Assembly (NCBI RefSeq): GCF_000165425.1
Contig: NW_001799025.1
Coordinates: 62,001-126,000, forward strand
Origin: Paramecium tetraurelia
Lineage: Eukaryota; Ciliophora; Oligohymenophorea; Peniculida; Parameciidae
Length of the DNA stretch: 64,000 nt
Direction: 5' to 3'
In this document: positions 50,610-64,000 of the stretch, piece by piece
Position numbering within the stretch: the stretch's first letter is position 1
Layout of the letters: each line of letters opens with the position of its first letter
Notes under the pieces: model-generated
Databases searched by the model: none
The model's input: only the letters and a program-made list of their open reading frames with translations
Told to the model about the DNA's origin: nothing
Program-made: the position numbers and the translations under genes

Positions 50610-52050
50610 TCATTTATTTTTTAATTGTTAAAGAATTAACTTCTTCTAATGAAGCAATTAACTTTGTTTTGCTAACAATTCTTGAGCTTTTTGCCAAACT
50701 CTTTCCTCTTCCTCTTTTTTTTGACTATTAGTTTGCTTCTCTTTCTTATGTCCTCTAGCACTATTTATTCTATCTTGTCTGTATTTGCAGGCACTGTCTT
50801 TTTCATTCTTTAAATCCAATTTTTATATACTCAGGATTTCTGAACTCTATTTTATTATTTGACTTTGATTCTTTCTCATATCTTATTAATCGCATTTTTG
50901 TTATTATTTCATCATGACAGAACTATAAGCCTTCTGTTATTGTCTTTCTCTGAATTCTTAAGCCTTTTTCTATTTATCATGCTCTTTAATTGCTTGATTT
51001 AATTTATATTGTTCTTCATTTTCTCTTAAGATATCTTAATTTTCTTTCTGAACTGCTTGTTTTTATTATTGCTTTTCATTTCTCTTATCTTTCCATAATT
51101 ATTCATTTTCCATTCTTTTAATCTTTTTAATTTCATTTTCTTAAATCTAAAGATTTAATTGCCAGGCATAGAAGTCAATACCAAATTTTTCAAGCATTTC
51201 TTAATTTTATTTTTATAACACATCATCCTTATTTTTCTTTGATGCATATCTTGTACCAATTTGTTTCCATTATTCTTAATATTTCTTATTATCATTCAAT
51301 TATAAAATATGATCGTTCTCAATTTTTAAATTCTCCATTAATTAAAAACATTATTATATTACATAACATTGTCTAATTATTTAATATAATTCTTTGTTCT
51401 GAATAATGGTGACAGCTTCTGATTAAGACATCAGGTTTTGAAGCATTTCTAAAGATTCTTCAAAGAGACATAGGTCTCTTTAAAATATTTATCGTTACAA
51501 TAATAATTTTGGAAGTTGTTTAATAGTTTAAACTGTTTAAGATACATTCTAAAATGCTTTTTATATTAATTTTAAATTAATGGGAGGAATTTTCGAGTTA
51601 ATTCTTGGGAAATCGTTATCCACAATAGCAATAGCAATAATAATTGGTGTGAATATTGCATTTAAATATACAGACTCACATTGTTATTATAGATTTAACT
51701 ATTAGATGAATTGAGTTGTCAAATATTCTGTCATTTAAGAATACATTCTCTGGATAATAGAATTATTATCTTGTTTTTGTTAAAGATTAGGTTATTTTTT
51801 CATTAATAGATGGCTAAACTCTTTATATTGATCATTGATTTTAATAATTGATTATTTTGATAGCCATCCTTTGCTTTATACTTCTTTTGCAAGTGATACG
51901 GTGAATTCAAAAATTTCATTGGTTTTCGATTATAATTGTTACATAACATACTAGAAATATACAAAATAAACTTACGAGTTAAGTTTTTCCATCTTTTAAA
52001 TCATCTACAATTGGTTTAGATTCTAAAGCATCTCTAATTTCTTCCATCAT
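50610..52050 (-). CDS. Coiled-coil protein, 471 aa
   Basis: ATG 52050 (MMEEIRDALESKPIVDDLK) and one intron (51951-51975, 25 nt) give an exact 472-codon frame ending at TGA 50610-50612. The N-terminal half is helical (FEFTVSLAKEVQSKGWLSK, YLTTQFIQQLNLQQQCESVY). The C-terminal 200 residues are a long charged coiled coil (MENEQLWKDKRNEKQQQKQ and the final KKEEEERVWQKAQELL). There is no TM or enzyme motif. Its start ATGATG overlaps by 4 nt the TGA of the upstream same-strand gene; a 50-nt GT-AG intron would instead fuse the two in frame. Cytoskeletal or ciliary scaffold is an inference from composition. Confidence 0.65.
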
Positions 52051-53480
52051 TTATATTCTGAAGGGAGAGAAGGTTGGGTGAGTTCTTTTTCTTTATTTTG
52101 ATTCAACAGTTCTTGATTAAATCGATAATTAAGATTAAGGCTGTGATTAACAAGATTATTATTAATAAGGTTACTATTACTATTATTATTGTTATTATTT
52201 TCTTCGTTCATCTATAAATGCTCTTTCAACTGTTATTTCTTAATATTATACAGGTATGCTGTACTCTTATTGCGGCAATAAATCATCATTTAAATATTCC
52301 ATCTCCTTCAATACTTATGGTGTGAATAAACTACCCAATAAGGATACTTGTTAGATTTATGGTTATTTTTTTTATTATTGTCGTAATCTTTATGGAGATT
52401 CACTTATAGGAACAGGCATAATTTACTATTCTTAATCATTAATAAACTTATTGGCACTAGTAATTTGAAATTTAGTTTCTGAACTATTGAATTCATTTTT
52501 GTTTTCACTAGTAATTACATTATTGTTGCCATGAGTTAATTCAAATTTATTGAGAAGATCCTGCTTCAAAGGAGATTGGAATAGTAGTGGCTTTTCTAAA
52601 CTCTATTTGCTTATTCTTAATTCATTTTAATAAAATTATATTTACTCTTAGAGCTGCTATTTGAATGTGACTGAATCTAGATTAATGATATATTATAAAA
52701 TTACCATAGCTTCCAAATTAGGGGATATCATATTAACCATCATCTCTTTATTCAGTATCTTATGGCGCTTGATAAAATTAATCTTGATTATATTGTTAAT
52801 CTTCTTCATATTCTTATTCATCCTAGTGTAATTTATTTGAAAAATCTTAAATATCATAATATTCATCAGATTTCTAATCAGATAATTTCAGTTGTTTTTT
52901 AACACTTGAATATTGATATTGCTATTTATATGATGGATAATCTTTATCCTAATATGGCTGAACTGATTTTGGTTGTTTTGATGATTTGGATTATTTTTAT
53001 AATTGGATTTCCTTTTATAATTTTAATCCTTTCATAGGATCAAAGACATAGGAATCATTAGAATCTGGATGGACTTCTTCGTCATCATCTTCTTCGGCAA
53101 TAGTACCACAACGCAGTTGCTTATCAAAATATTGCAATAACTAATCGTCTATTTGTAATGCAATTTATAAATTTTGTTCAAATTTGATTTGGTTATAATT
53201 CTCCAACTATACAATAGCTTAGGTATTCAAATATTGCTCTAAGGATGATGAGATGATAGATTACCATCGAAAGGGTTGTATCCATAGCAATCAATGTAAT
53301 TGGTTAGGGCAATGTAAGTATTGGATTTATTGGGTTAGTAATCCCTCAATTGTTATTCACATTCATATGCTAGCAAAGCAAAACGTTAATGCTATTATCG
53401 ATCCTCTGAAAATAATTAATAATAAGGATACAATTTTCCTCTAACTGCTTTTATTATAAATAAAGTTGTAATTATTGCAT
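52047..53480 (-). CDS. Asn/Gln-rich coiled-coil protein, 444 aa
   Basis: Five exons give an exact frame of 444 residues. Introns are 53406-53428 (23 nt), 53239-53264 (26), 52677-52704 (28) and 52230-52251 (22). Start ATG 53480 (MQQLQLYLQQKQLEENQ). The first ~130 residues look ordered and include YIALTNYIDCYGYNPFDEQY and a coiled helix (LENYNQIKFEQNLQIALQ). The rest is acidic then Asn/Gln-rich and disordered (EEDDDEEVHPDSNDSYVFDP, MNEENNNNNNSNSNLI), ending PSLPSEYK. No family was recognised. It may be the N-terminal part of a single gene with the next downstream frame. Confidence 0.6.
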
Positions 53481-53519
53481 AAAAATTAATGTTATTTATC
53501 ATCTGATCATTTTATTTCT

Positions 53520-53981
53520 ATGATAATGATAAAAAATAAATAGTTAATAACATATTTTAATAAATCGAGTATTCGAAAAAGAGCGAAATCCTCATTGAAT
53601 TATGTTGTTTCTGTGAAGTAACAGAATGTAGAATAGTCTCACAATAATTCAATTGATAGTCTGAACACTCGCGTTATGGAGGTTTTTGAATAACAATAGA
53701 AGGACGATCAGGTTCAGATACAAAGATTATTGATAAAGAAGCAATTGTTGGAGATTCGAATACGTCATGAAAATGAGAAATATGAAGAAACCCTAAAAAA
53801 TTATTAACAATTGTTGCAAAGATTGGAATCAATGGAACATAGCCAAAAGGAGTACATCTCACAAATGAACCAATTGAGTGAGTGTTTAAAAGAGATTGTT
53901 TAACAAAACCATGAGATGGAGAGTGCCTATAATGACAAGTGCAAAGAATATGAGAGTTTGATATAAATAATTAATAAATGA
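53520..53981 (+). CDS. Small coiled-coil protein, 153 aa, or N-terminal part of the CK1 gene
   Basis: A single exon from ATG 53520 to TGA 53979-53981. Residues 60-150 form a charged coiled coil (EQQQKDDQVQIQRLLIKKQL, HENEKYEETLKNYQQLLQRL, YISQMNQLSECLKEIVQQN). The stop overlaps the ATG of the CK1 frame by 4 nt. If a 32-nt GT...AAG intron at 53953-53984 is real, the coiled coil joins the CK1 kinase in frame (KEYEILDSEAEEA). It is head-to-head with the gene at 53480, the start codons being 39 bp apart. No family was recognised. Confidence 0.55.
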
Positions 53982-55717
53982 ATTAAGTACTGGATTCAGA
54001 AGCTGAGGAAGCTGTGTTAAAAGCTGGAGACATCATCTAGGGTAGATTTCGTATTGGAGAACTTCTTGGAGAAGGATCATTTGGATCTGTCTTTAGAATC
54101 TATGATATTCAGAACAGCAATGAAGTCTTTGCTATCAAGGTGGAGTAAGAATTGGAGGAAGAGGAAAGCATGTTAGAAAGAGAAATCAAGATTATGATGG
54201 AATTAAAGTATTTCACTTAAGCACTCTATTCTTTTTAGGAAGAAGCCCGGGTTCCCATAGATATTATACTATGGATAAGAGAATCATTATGTTTATTACA
54301 TTATGAATGTGCTTGGACCCAACCTTGAAATTACCAGCAAGAAATGTGGAGGCTCTTTCACTCTCGTAACCATGTTGCGATTAGCTATTCAGGTATATGA
54401 GTAATGTACTGTTTAGTGTAGATGCTTAGCCGAATTGAAACGTTGCATTCTATGCGTCTCATTCACAGAGACATTAAACCAGACAACTTTGTGTTGGGAT
54501 TGGGATAGCAATAAAACATATTACATCTGATTGATTTTGGATTATCTAAATTTTATGTAAATTCTAAAGGTGAACACATCAAATAAGTACGCAAAAAAGG
54601 ATTGATTGGAACAGCAAGATATGCCAGCATTAATGCTCATAACGAACTTGAATAGAGTCGCAGAGATGATCTAGAAAGCATAGCTTACATCTTGGTATAT
54701 TTGGCCACTGGGTCTCTACCTTGGATGAATCTCCAAATTGAATAGAAAGATCTCAAATATGCTAAAATATTACATCTAAAAAAGTCAACAACTCCAGAGA
54801 TTGTATGTAAAAATCTACCAGCTTGCTTTATGAAATTTTTAACAGCTGTTCGTAAATTAGACTTTATCACAACGCCTGATTACGGGACGTATAAAAAATT
54901 ATTCCAAAGCGAATTAGAAAAGCATTAGGTTTAACCATACTATGATTGGGAAGTGGTAGGAGATAATCATACAAAAAAGAAAAGTAACACAATGCATATT
55001 ATGCCAGTATTATTTATATTAATTGAAGGAATAATTGAAATAAAATAATAGTCCTAACAATCTACATATTATTAATAGCAATGGAAATAACAATGGATCA
55101 AATAAAAATACTATGACTTATGGACAGGATCAAATCATTGAAGGTGATATGGATAAAAGATTGAATTTACAAGCTTCAACAAAAGGTGTCGATAATAAAC
55201 AATTTGAAAGGTTTGAATAGATTTTGCAATAGAATCAGAAGAAGTACTATAAGATGAACAGTTCAAAGAGGTAAAACTCTGGAAGGGCTAAAACCCCTGT
55301 GATGGTCAATGTTATTGAACCTGATGTAATTAAAATCTATTTATTTAGAAACAAATTCAACAATAATAGTATGAATAAGTATATGATGAAGTGTAATACA
55401 TTGCAAAATCAGCCAAATTCTTGTAACCACCCTCTACTCCCAATGTTAGGAATTCCTCTTCCATTATGAATCCTTATTATATCCCATCTTTAAACACTTC
55501 ATAAGTGAATAATTATGATTGGAGTGAAGGGGAAGAAATAAGCAACGAAGGCACTCCCTTATGGTGTATGTATGTGGAGAAGGAGAGACAAAATGTGATG
55601 ACGGGAATATAAACAAAAAAAAAGAACTCCATTAAACACAATAGTTTCAGTGCCCTCCAATATCCAATTCAAAATCAAGTAAGAGGAAGTGATGAAGAAT
55701 TGTTTGATATTGAATGA
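53978..55717 (+). CDS. Casein kinase 1 family protein kinase, 544 aa
   Basis: Five exons with introns 54208-54238 (31 nt), 54393-54421 (29), 55007-55028 (22) and 55326-55348 (23) give an exact frame. The kinase domain has GRFRIGELLGEGSFGSVF, Lys in FAIKVEQE, YVYYIMNVLGPNLEIT, HSMRLIHRDIKPDNFVLGLG, LIDFGLSKFY, and the CK1-specific activation segment KGLIGTARYASINAHNELEQ followed by SRRDDLESIAYILVYLATG. SIN replaces the APE motif, as is usual in CK1. The last ~240 residues are a Ser/Asn/Gln-rich tail with YDWSEGEEI, possibly autoregulatory. CK1 kinases act on pre-phosphorylated substrates in many pathways. The stop TGA abuts the stop of the convergent neighbour. Confidence 0.9.
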
Positions 55718-57762
55718 TCATTAGTGTTGTTAATTTATATTCATCTATGGATTTAATTGTAATGGTATTTGGATAGCCATCTCTTCTCCAATTGACAGAA
55801 GATCTGATATCTAGAAAACATGATCATCTTCAGGAAATTTCAATATTTTAGAAGCTTTGAATATTGCTTTGACTTGATCTCCCAAAAATAACTTTAATTT
55901 TCTATTGATTTTATAATAATATCTATTAGATTTCCTATTCTTAGCAGCAATAGCCTTGTAGGAATTGAATACGCTTTCTATACTTAAATTTTCTTTGTTT
56001 AAGAAGCTTGATTTCATCTGCTATTTAATTTGTTCAGCCACTTCTATCAAAGACATCTATTTTAAAGATAGTTATTTAGAATAATGAAGAAAATTTGTTT
56101 CCTTATCTTTTTCATTGATTCCAATCACTGGTTTAGGAGTATAATTGAATAAAATCAACTAATCTCGATCCAATAGGATCTACTTTAGTTTTTCAACCTA
56201 ATGAATTCTATTTAATATTGAAAATACATCCAACTCTTATCTAACACTATTTAATGATTTTTGTAGTAAAAATAGATGATGATCTGTTTTATAACTGGCT
56301 TTCTTACAACACATACCATATAAAAAGTATTTTAAATTTAAATTGATAGATTTTTTTGTCATTATCGTCTATTGAAAACTTGATAATAGAAAATGTTTTC
56401 TGCTCTTGAATTTATATTTCTCCATAATCTTTTTCTGTTCTTCAACAACTTTCATCACTCTTTCCTTATATTATGGATCCTCTTCCATGGAATCCTGTTT
56501 TTCTTCATTCTATTTTACTTCATCAGCTTTCCTTCTTTTTGTCTTAGTTCCTCCCTCCTATTAAGTTTAGGCACTAACATGAAATGGATCTACTAAACCA
56601 GATCCTTTTGTTCCTTAATCAGATTCTGTATTAAAATCATAATCATAAAGCCTATTAGAAATTTCCAAATAAACTAAATACTACTTTATTATTACATTAT
56701 GTTCTATTATAATATGTTATTATAACTCCAACAATAGAGATTACTGATTATGATAATCCACCTATTTTTGATAATAAATCAGTTATAGTCTAATACTCTC
56801 GATTGTAATTAGTAGAGAAATTACTACGCATGAACACTATGCGTGTCCAAACACCATCATTCTTTCCTTCATATAGTTATCTGAAAGAGTTTGTAGAAAA
56901 CACACTCAAATTCTCATCATCTAGCAATCCTCTAATATGATTTGGCAACACTACTCTATCTTTAGCTATCCTTGGAAATCCTTTGTGATATGCTTATCAA
57001 AATGGTAATCAATTCTCTGTAGATCTCCTGGATTTAATTGCAAACTCATCGAATTATCCAAATAATCTTCGGCCACAAATTCATTATTGAATGGATTTAT
57101 AAACTATCCTCATTAATAATTTATCATACTGTATTCTTTGTGATAAATTGCAATTGAAAAACCTCGTTTTCTTTCATCTCCTGACATGTTTTCCCCCAAC
57201 TACTCAATCCTTCGCATTTACCCACATCGATCGCTAAACTCTTAAAAGCAGAAGCTATATATTATAGAATAAACTATCTACAATACTAAGTCCCTTCTAA
57301 TTGAATAGAGAACTAAGAAGTAGGGCACAGCCACATCTCCATTTAATTGGATTCAAGAAATTTCAATATTTTATCAGAGTTAACAAGACTTGTGAATTGT
57401 TCCAAATTACATTATTATAATTGGATGCTCGAGTCGCCTCTTTGATATCTCTAATTCACTGTTATATCAAAGGATGGAGAATTGTAATAATCCTCTTGGT
57501 TCACTTTAATTGCAAAAATGAAATTGCTATGGTTGAGTTCTAATAAATCTGGATCATAGCTAAATTTAGTCTATCATTATATAGTGAATTATACTTCTTA
57601 TGTAATTTATATACCTCTTTAGATGGTATATCCAACGATCTCATTAACGCTATAAATGACAAGTAAGAGTATAATGAATATTGATATCATTCCTCCAAAT
57701 GAACTTTTATATTTTGTGTTTAAATCAAGGTTTAGGTTGATTGGCTACCCAAAAATGTCCAT
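55718..57762 (-). CDS. Two-TM membrane protein of a ciliate family, 650 aa
   Basis: Five exons give an exact frame; introns are 24, 26, 20 and 22 nt long (at about 57580, 57100, 56930 and 56690). The N-terminus is MDIFGQPINLNLDLNTKYKS, then TM1 (GGMISIFIILLLVIYSVNEI). A ~330-residue ectodomain follows with FSYDPDLLELNHSNFIFAIK and cysteines (VGKCEGLSSWGKTCQEM). TM2 is preceded by TITDLLSKIGGLSQSVISIV (TM ISIVGVIITYY). The C-terminal ~270 residues are cytoplasmic: a basic/acidic linker, then helices (YFLYGMCCKKASYKTDHHLF) and KPVIGINEKDKETNFLHYSK. Ciliates have many such two-TM proteins with the SKIGGL element before TM2, and their function is unknown to me. Confidence 0.65.
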
Positions 57763-57876
57763 CTTTCTAAGTACTACGTTGTAATATATTGGTATTACTT
57801 TAAGTTAATTGTGACATTTCGACACTTTACAAAAATGCAAAATATTTAATTAATATATGTCTAACAAATATGTATA

Positions 57877-60467
<2,591 letters not shown>

Positions 60468-60661
60468 TCAAAATACCTCAATTTATAATTGTTTATTTTA
60501 TATATATATGTTTAAGAGTATATAGATACAATGAATGATTCAAGGAATTTCTGAATTGATTTTAAGATCCCAACTTACTATATATTTATATTCTCAATTA
60601 CGAACATGATTATTCATCAAATAATAATATAATAAACATATTAAATAGGTTTGTTTATAAT

Positions 60662-61063
60662 TCATTACTCTAAGAATTATTTCAATGCATTTTCAGTGAA
60701 CAATTATTCCTCTTCAAATCTAATGGCCTCCTTATTGTCATGGACCAACAATAAAGTTGGAATTGATTTAATCTAAATCCACTCAGACACTCTAGCAGGG
60801 TTATTTGGCTCTTTCCATCTAATGAAATGACTATTAACTTACGTTTCCTTATCTCCTGCCCAACACCAATATACTGAGTATCCTTTCTATAACAATTGCG
60901 GAATTGCATAATTCTTGATGGTGGGTTCAGCCTCAACAGTATCAGAGCACCATGATTAACCAGTTTCAGCTAGAATGTCTCCAACAAAGATCAAGGCTGC
61001 CTTTCCTTCCTTATTGACTTTTTCAGAATAATTGGATGTTGTGACTTAAATTACTTATTCCAT
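60662..61063 (-). CDS. TXNDC17/TRP14-like thioredoxin with CxxT active site
   Basis: Two exons with a 24-nt intron (60819-60842) encode 125 residues, the length of human TXNDC17 (123). The fold landmarks are conserved: ALIFVGDILAETGQSWCSDT then VEAEPTIKNYAI, a WKEPNNPARV segment matching YWKDPNN of the human protein, and the cis-proline strand IKSIPTLLLVHDN. The active site is WCSDT where the family has WCPDC, so the resolving cysteine is replaced by threonine (codon ACT). Classical disulfide reduction by two thiols is then impossible, and a monothiol or structural role is inferred. The start ATG is 7 bp from the divergent ATG of the next gene. Confidence 0.85.
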
Positions 61064-61070
61064 TAAATAT

Positions 61071-63696
61071 ATGATTAGATAATAATCAATAATCTCAGCT
61101 GAATATTTGGTGTTTGATACAATCGATCTCATCAAGAAAGGTCAATATAAACAATGCGTTGCAAAAATAAATAGATTGGTATTTGATCCTCATTTGGTCA
61201 AAGGATAGCCACAATTTCTACAATTGCAAATCTAATTGTGTCGTCGACTCCTATATTGTTGTAACAAAATCCTTAAAAAGTAACACCTACTCATCATACT
61301 AATAGATACTTTCTAAAATATTCAGAAAAATCACACAAAATTCAACCGTTACTTAATCGATCGATTGAATTGAGTTTCCATTACATTGAATTTTTGGAAA
61401 CCTATTAAAAAGAGAATAGTAAATTTGATGGCTCTCCTCTTGCATCTCCATCTCCAACAATAAAAAAAAAATAACTTTTTAAAGAACTCTATGCAGAATA
61501 ATTAAGTCTGGCTCATAAAATGGAAATGTTTTTCTCGCAGGACATCGTCAATAACTATGTTCAGAAATCCAACATTTGGTTCCAAGATCATTGTCAGAAT
61601 TGTTATATTCAACTGCTAGAAACACTACTTAATGCATATAGATATCACAAATCCAATCGAACACATTACCCATCTCTCTTTCTACATCTCCTAACCAAAT
61701 TAATTACTTACTCTAACACACAGAATACAAATAACCACAAAAATCATAAGTTCTCTCTCTTAAAAGGAGAAGTCTATATTCTACTTGGGAATGCTTACTT
61801 TGAATTGAGTATTAATTATTTACTTATGTTTAAGATGACTATTCGAAGGCTGAATACAATTATGTCTCATCATTAGATGAAGCCATTGTATCTGTTAGAA
61901 GTCTTTTAGATGACATTGAAAAATTGAAAATTAATGTGGATTCACAAATAGTCAAGATCCAACTGTCCAAATTGATCAGTCAAATAATCATCAGTTTAGA
62001 TCTACAATCGCTTATCAATCAGCAAATTGAACATTACAATCGTTACATTGAAATCCACTAGGTCTCACAACTATTCAATAAAATCCTGGTATATTTCAAT
62101 GCTTGCAAAGAACTCCAACAACATCTAGATATCAAAGCTACTCAAATCAAAGACAATTACAAAGATCATGTACAAGAAAATACTGAAATCTGTAAATTAC
62201 TTTCCTTAATATTCTAAATTCCATTCAAACAACATCCTCCAAATCTTAATTCCACTTTTAATTTAGAATAGCTATCTCAAACAGATCAATATTAGCATAA
62301 ATTATTTGATAAATATGATTATGCTTCAAATAATACGATCTCCTTCATTAAGAACAAGGATTTACCTCCTAAACCTAAAAATCAAACATCATAATCAATT
62401 TTAGAAAATGCAGGCATGACATAGTAATACTTCATTAGAAATCAATCAATAAAGAATTTTAAGTTAAAACATAACAATTCTTAGTAATCTATTGAATAAT
62501 CCTCTACTAATTATAATGACAGTCAAATACAAAACAAAAATGATTAAAGCAGTCTAAGTTAAATAGATACTTCCAATATCTCTAAAATTAGATTTGGATA
62601 GACTCCAAAGACGGCACATAGATAGAGTTTCTTAAGTGAATTAATTCATCTCAGGAATTAGGGTGTAAAAACTGATAAATCTGTTATCTAGGAGACAGAT
62701 GTTGAAAGAAATCACAGACAATAAAAAGAATTGCTAAAGAAGATTAATAATAAAAGTAAATTAAATTTATACTAATTAGATTTCTATCAACCTTTGGATT
62801 AAGTTGTTCATACATACATCAATGAAAATCTTACGAGTCATTAAAAATGCCAATCACTTGAAGAAGTTAAGCAAAATGCCAGGATCATTTGCCAAGCTGA
62901 GGCAGAGGTACATAAGGAAGTACCTATAACTAAGAGTTTGTTATATGCTCGAAGGATGACATGTCCTTAAGGAGTTTTGGTGAAGGATTAAAATGCAGAA
63001 AATGAATTCAATAAGTTATTGGAGTTCAATGTTATTGAGTACTTTGATTTCGTTCAAACCAATAAAGATTAGGCTGTTACCAATTTAAAGGCATAATAAG
63101 AAAATTAACAAGTCAGAATAGCTTAATAAAATTTATTCTCGGATAACTTCATTCCCAAAAAGAAGTTGAATTTTATTGAGAACGAAGAGATCAAGCAATT
63201 AGAATAAGCTTAAGTGATTGCATAGCAAGCTGAGAATCTGCTAAAGAGGACTTAGGATAAAAGAAAATCTACTTCAAAGTAATCTAGGCTTTCCATCTTG
63301 TCTTTGATGTCAGATAAAGCCTTAAAGAAATAAGAATCCGTTATTGTTCCCATTACTTAGGAACAAGTGGTGGAAAAAGCTCGAAATTCAATTAAGCAGG
63401 TCATCTCTATAAATGAAAAATAAAAAGAAATATTCGAACAGGAGGATCAATAATTAAAGGAGGTATTACTAAGTGATCTATAATTTTAGGCAGAATTACC
63501 CTATAAGTTTAAGAGATCTCTTTCTGGGAAGCATAAATCAAAGCAAGAGGGCAAAAGCATCTTGATTAAACAAGAATTCGGCCATCTCTGTTCATCGACA
63601 AAGAACATTAGGGAGAAGGACTTTAGCATACTCAACAATAATAATAATAATGAATAAAAACTAAAAGGAATAATAAGTTTAGAGAAGATCAAATGA
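61071..63696 (+). CDS. Large helical/coiled-coil protein, 857 aa
   Basis: Three exons with introns 61280-61305 (26 nt) and 61809-61834 (26) give an exact frame. The first ~330 residues are helical and TPR-like (LIKKGQYKQCVAKINRLVF, LLKGEVYILLGNAYFELS, YSKAEYNYVSSLDEAIVSV). A linker follows (LIHLRNQGVKTDKSVIQE) and the C-terminal third is a charged, coiled-coil-rich region (VNEIFEQEDQ-type helices, KKLNFIENEEIKQLEQAQ) ending with an Asn run and SLEKIK. No enzyme motif or TM is present. The start ATG 61071 is required because no other in-frame Met precedes the conserved-looking N-terminus. A scaffold role is inferred. Confidence 0.65.
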
Positions 63697-63725
63697 ATAA
63701 TAATATAGTTTTTATTAATATTGTT

Positions 63726-64000
63726 TCAAAATGGTTGACTTAACTATTTAAGTTATCTAGAAAATTGTGAAATGTCTTATTAAGTGAAGATCTTCACTAA
63801 TTTATTGGAGGAACAGTTTTTGCATCCATCACATTTGCAATTATCAGAGCATTCAATGCCCATTTAATAGCACTCACAATATTTCTTTTTGCAACCACTT
63901 TTTCTGCAATTACATCCCTATGATTATATCTCTAAATTACTTTGGAATGAGCCATTTTCTAATCAACTTCCTTTACTTTCTGATTGAATGCTTCTGGATT
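63726..64000 (-). CDS. CXC (CRC, tesmin/LIN54-type) domain protein, 5' part beyond window
   Basis: The partial C-terminal part of a gene enters from the right edge. A 23-nt intron lies at 63918-63940; after splicing the frame reads [20 protein letters not shown] then CSDNCKCDGCKN, the hallmark cysteine array of the CXC domain in LIN54, tesmin and plant TSO1. These domains coordinate zinc and bind DNA at CHR-like elements. Proteins usually carry two CXC repeats joined by an RNPxAF linker; the sequence just upstream reads NPEAFNQKVKEV, consistent with that linker, so this is the second repeat. The stop TGA is at 63726-63728, 29 bp from the convergent neighbour. A transcription-factor role in cell-cycle or meiotic genes is likely. 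Confidence 0.88.

Noticed and set aside
56393-56596. Plus-strand hydrophobic ORF rich in Phe and Leu
   Set aside because: It is antisense to the Lys/Glu-rich cytoplasmic linker of the two-TM protein; Phe/Leu-rich shadows of Lys/Glu-rich coding are expected.
56900-57020. Apparent frameshift in the two-TM protein
   Set aside because: A minimal 20-nt intron (GTGTTG...TTAG) explains it and makes the whole gene an exact multiple of three.

Overview
The window reads as a somatic (macronuclear) scaffold of a ciliate, most likely Paramecium or a close relative. It is very AT-rich. Long coding frames appear only when TAA and TAG are read as glutamine and TGA as the sole stop. About 70 introns could be placed by eye; they are tiny (about 20-32 nt) and nearly all start GTA or GTT and end TAG, AAG or CAG. 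Standard-code ORFs are therefore fragments, and all gene models here were rebuilt by hand with the ciliate code. No tRNA, rRNA, CRISPR or prokaryotic signal was seen. One assembly gap (247 N) lies at 46203-46449.

Layout. 1-5 kb: small ciliary-type proteins (CFAP141-like, a GRDTY-repeat microprotein), an uncharacterised gene with two in-frame TA-bounded insertions, and a RanBP2 zinc-finger protein. 5.3-14.5 kb: one giant minus-strand gene for a secreted or membrane protein with a cysteine-rich region, beta-helix-like repeats and a multi-TM C-terminus. 15.5-25.8 kb: an AGC kinase, an EF-hand-like protein, a CAMK-like kinase, citrate synthase, an H-type lectin protein and hypotheticals. 26-31.7 kb: two long Q-rich coiled-coil genes. 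31.8-40.7 kb: kinesin, Rab escort protein, a kinase and PDK1. 40.7-44.4 kb: the only large gene-poor stretch, with a degenerate reverse-transcriptase-like block. 44.4-50.1 kb: an FCP1/SCP phosphatase, MORN and WD40 genes truncated by the gap, an amnionless-like cysteine-rich protein and a four-TM protein. 50.6-64 kb: coiled-coil genes, a CK1 kinase, a two-TM protein, cGMP-dependent kinase, a TXNDC17-like thioredoxin, a large coiled-coil protein and a LIN54-type CXC protein cut by the window edge.

Themes. Six protein kinases from five groups lie within 45 kb, including PDK1 and an AGC kinase with the turn and hydrophobic motifs PDK1 clients carry. Gene packing is extreme: two divergent start codons 7 bp apart, two convergent genes whose stops abut as TGATCA, and two same-strand pairs with a 4-nt ATGA overlap that may instead be single genes. 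No clearly new molecular system was found. The most unusual items are the amnionless-like protein, the CxxT thioredoxin, the DVG-type PKG, the ultra-compact gene borders and the RT-like relic.
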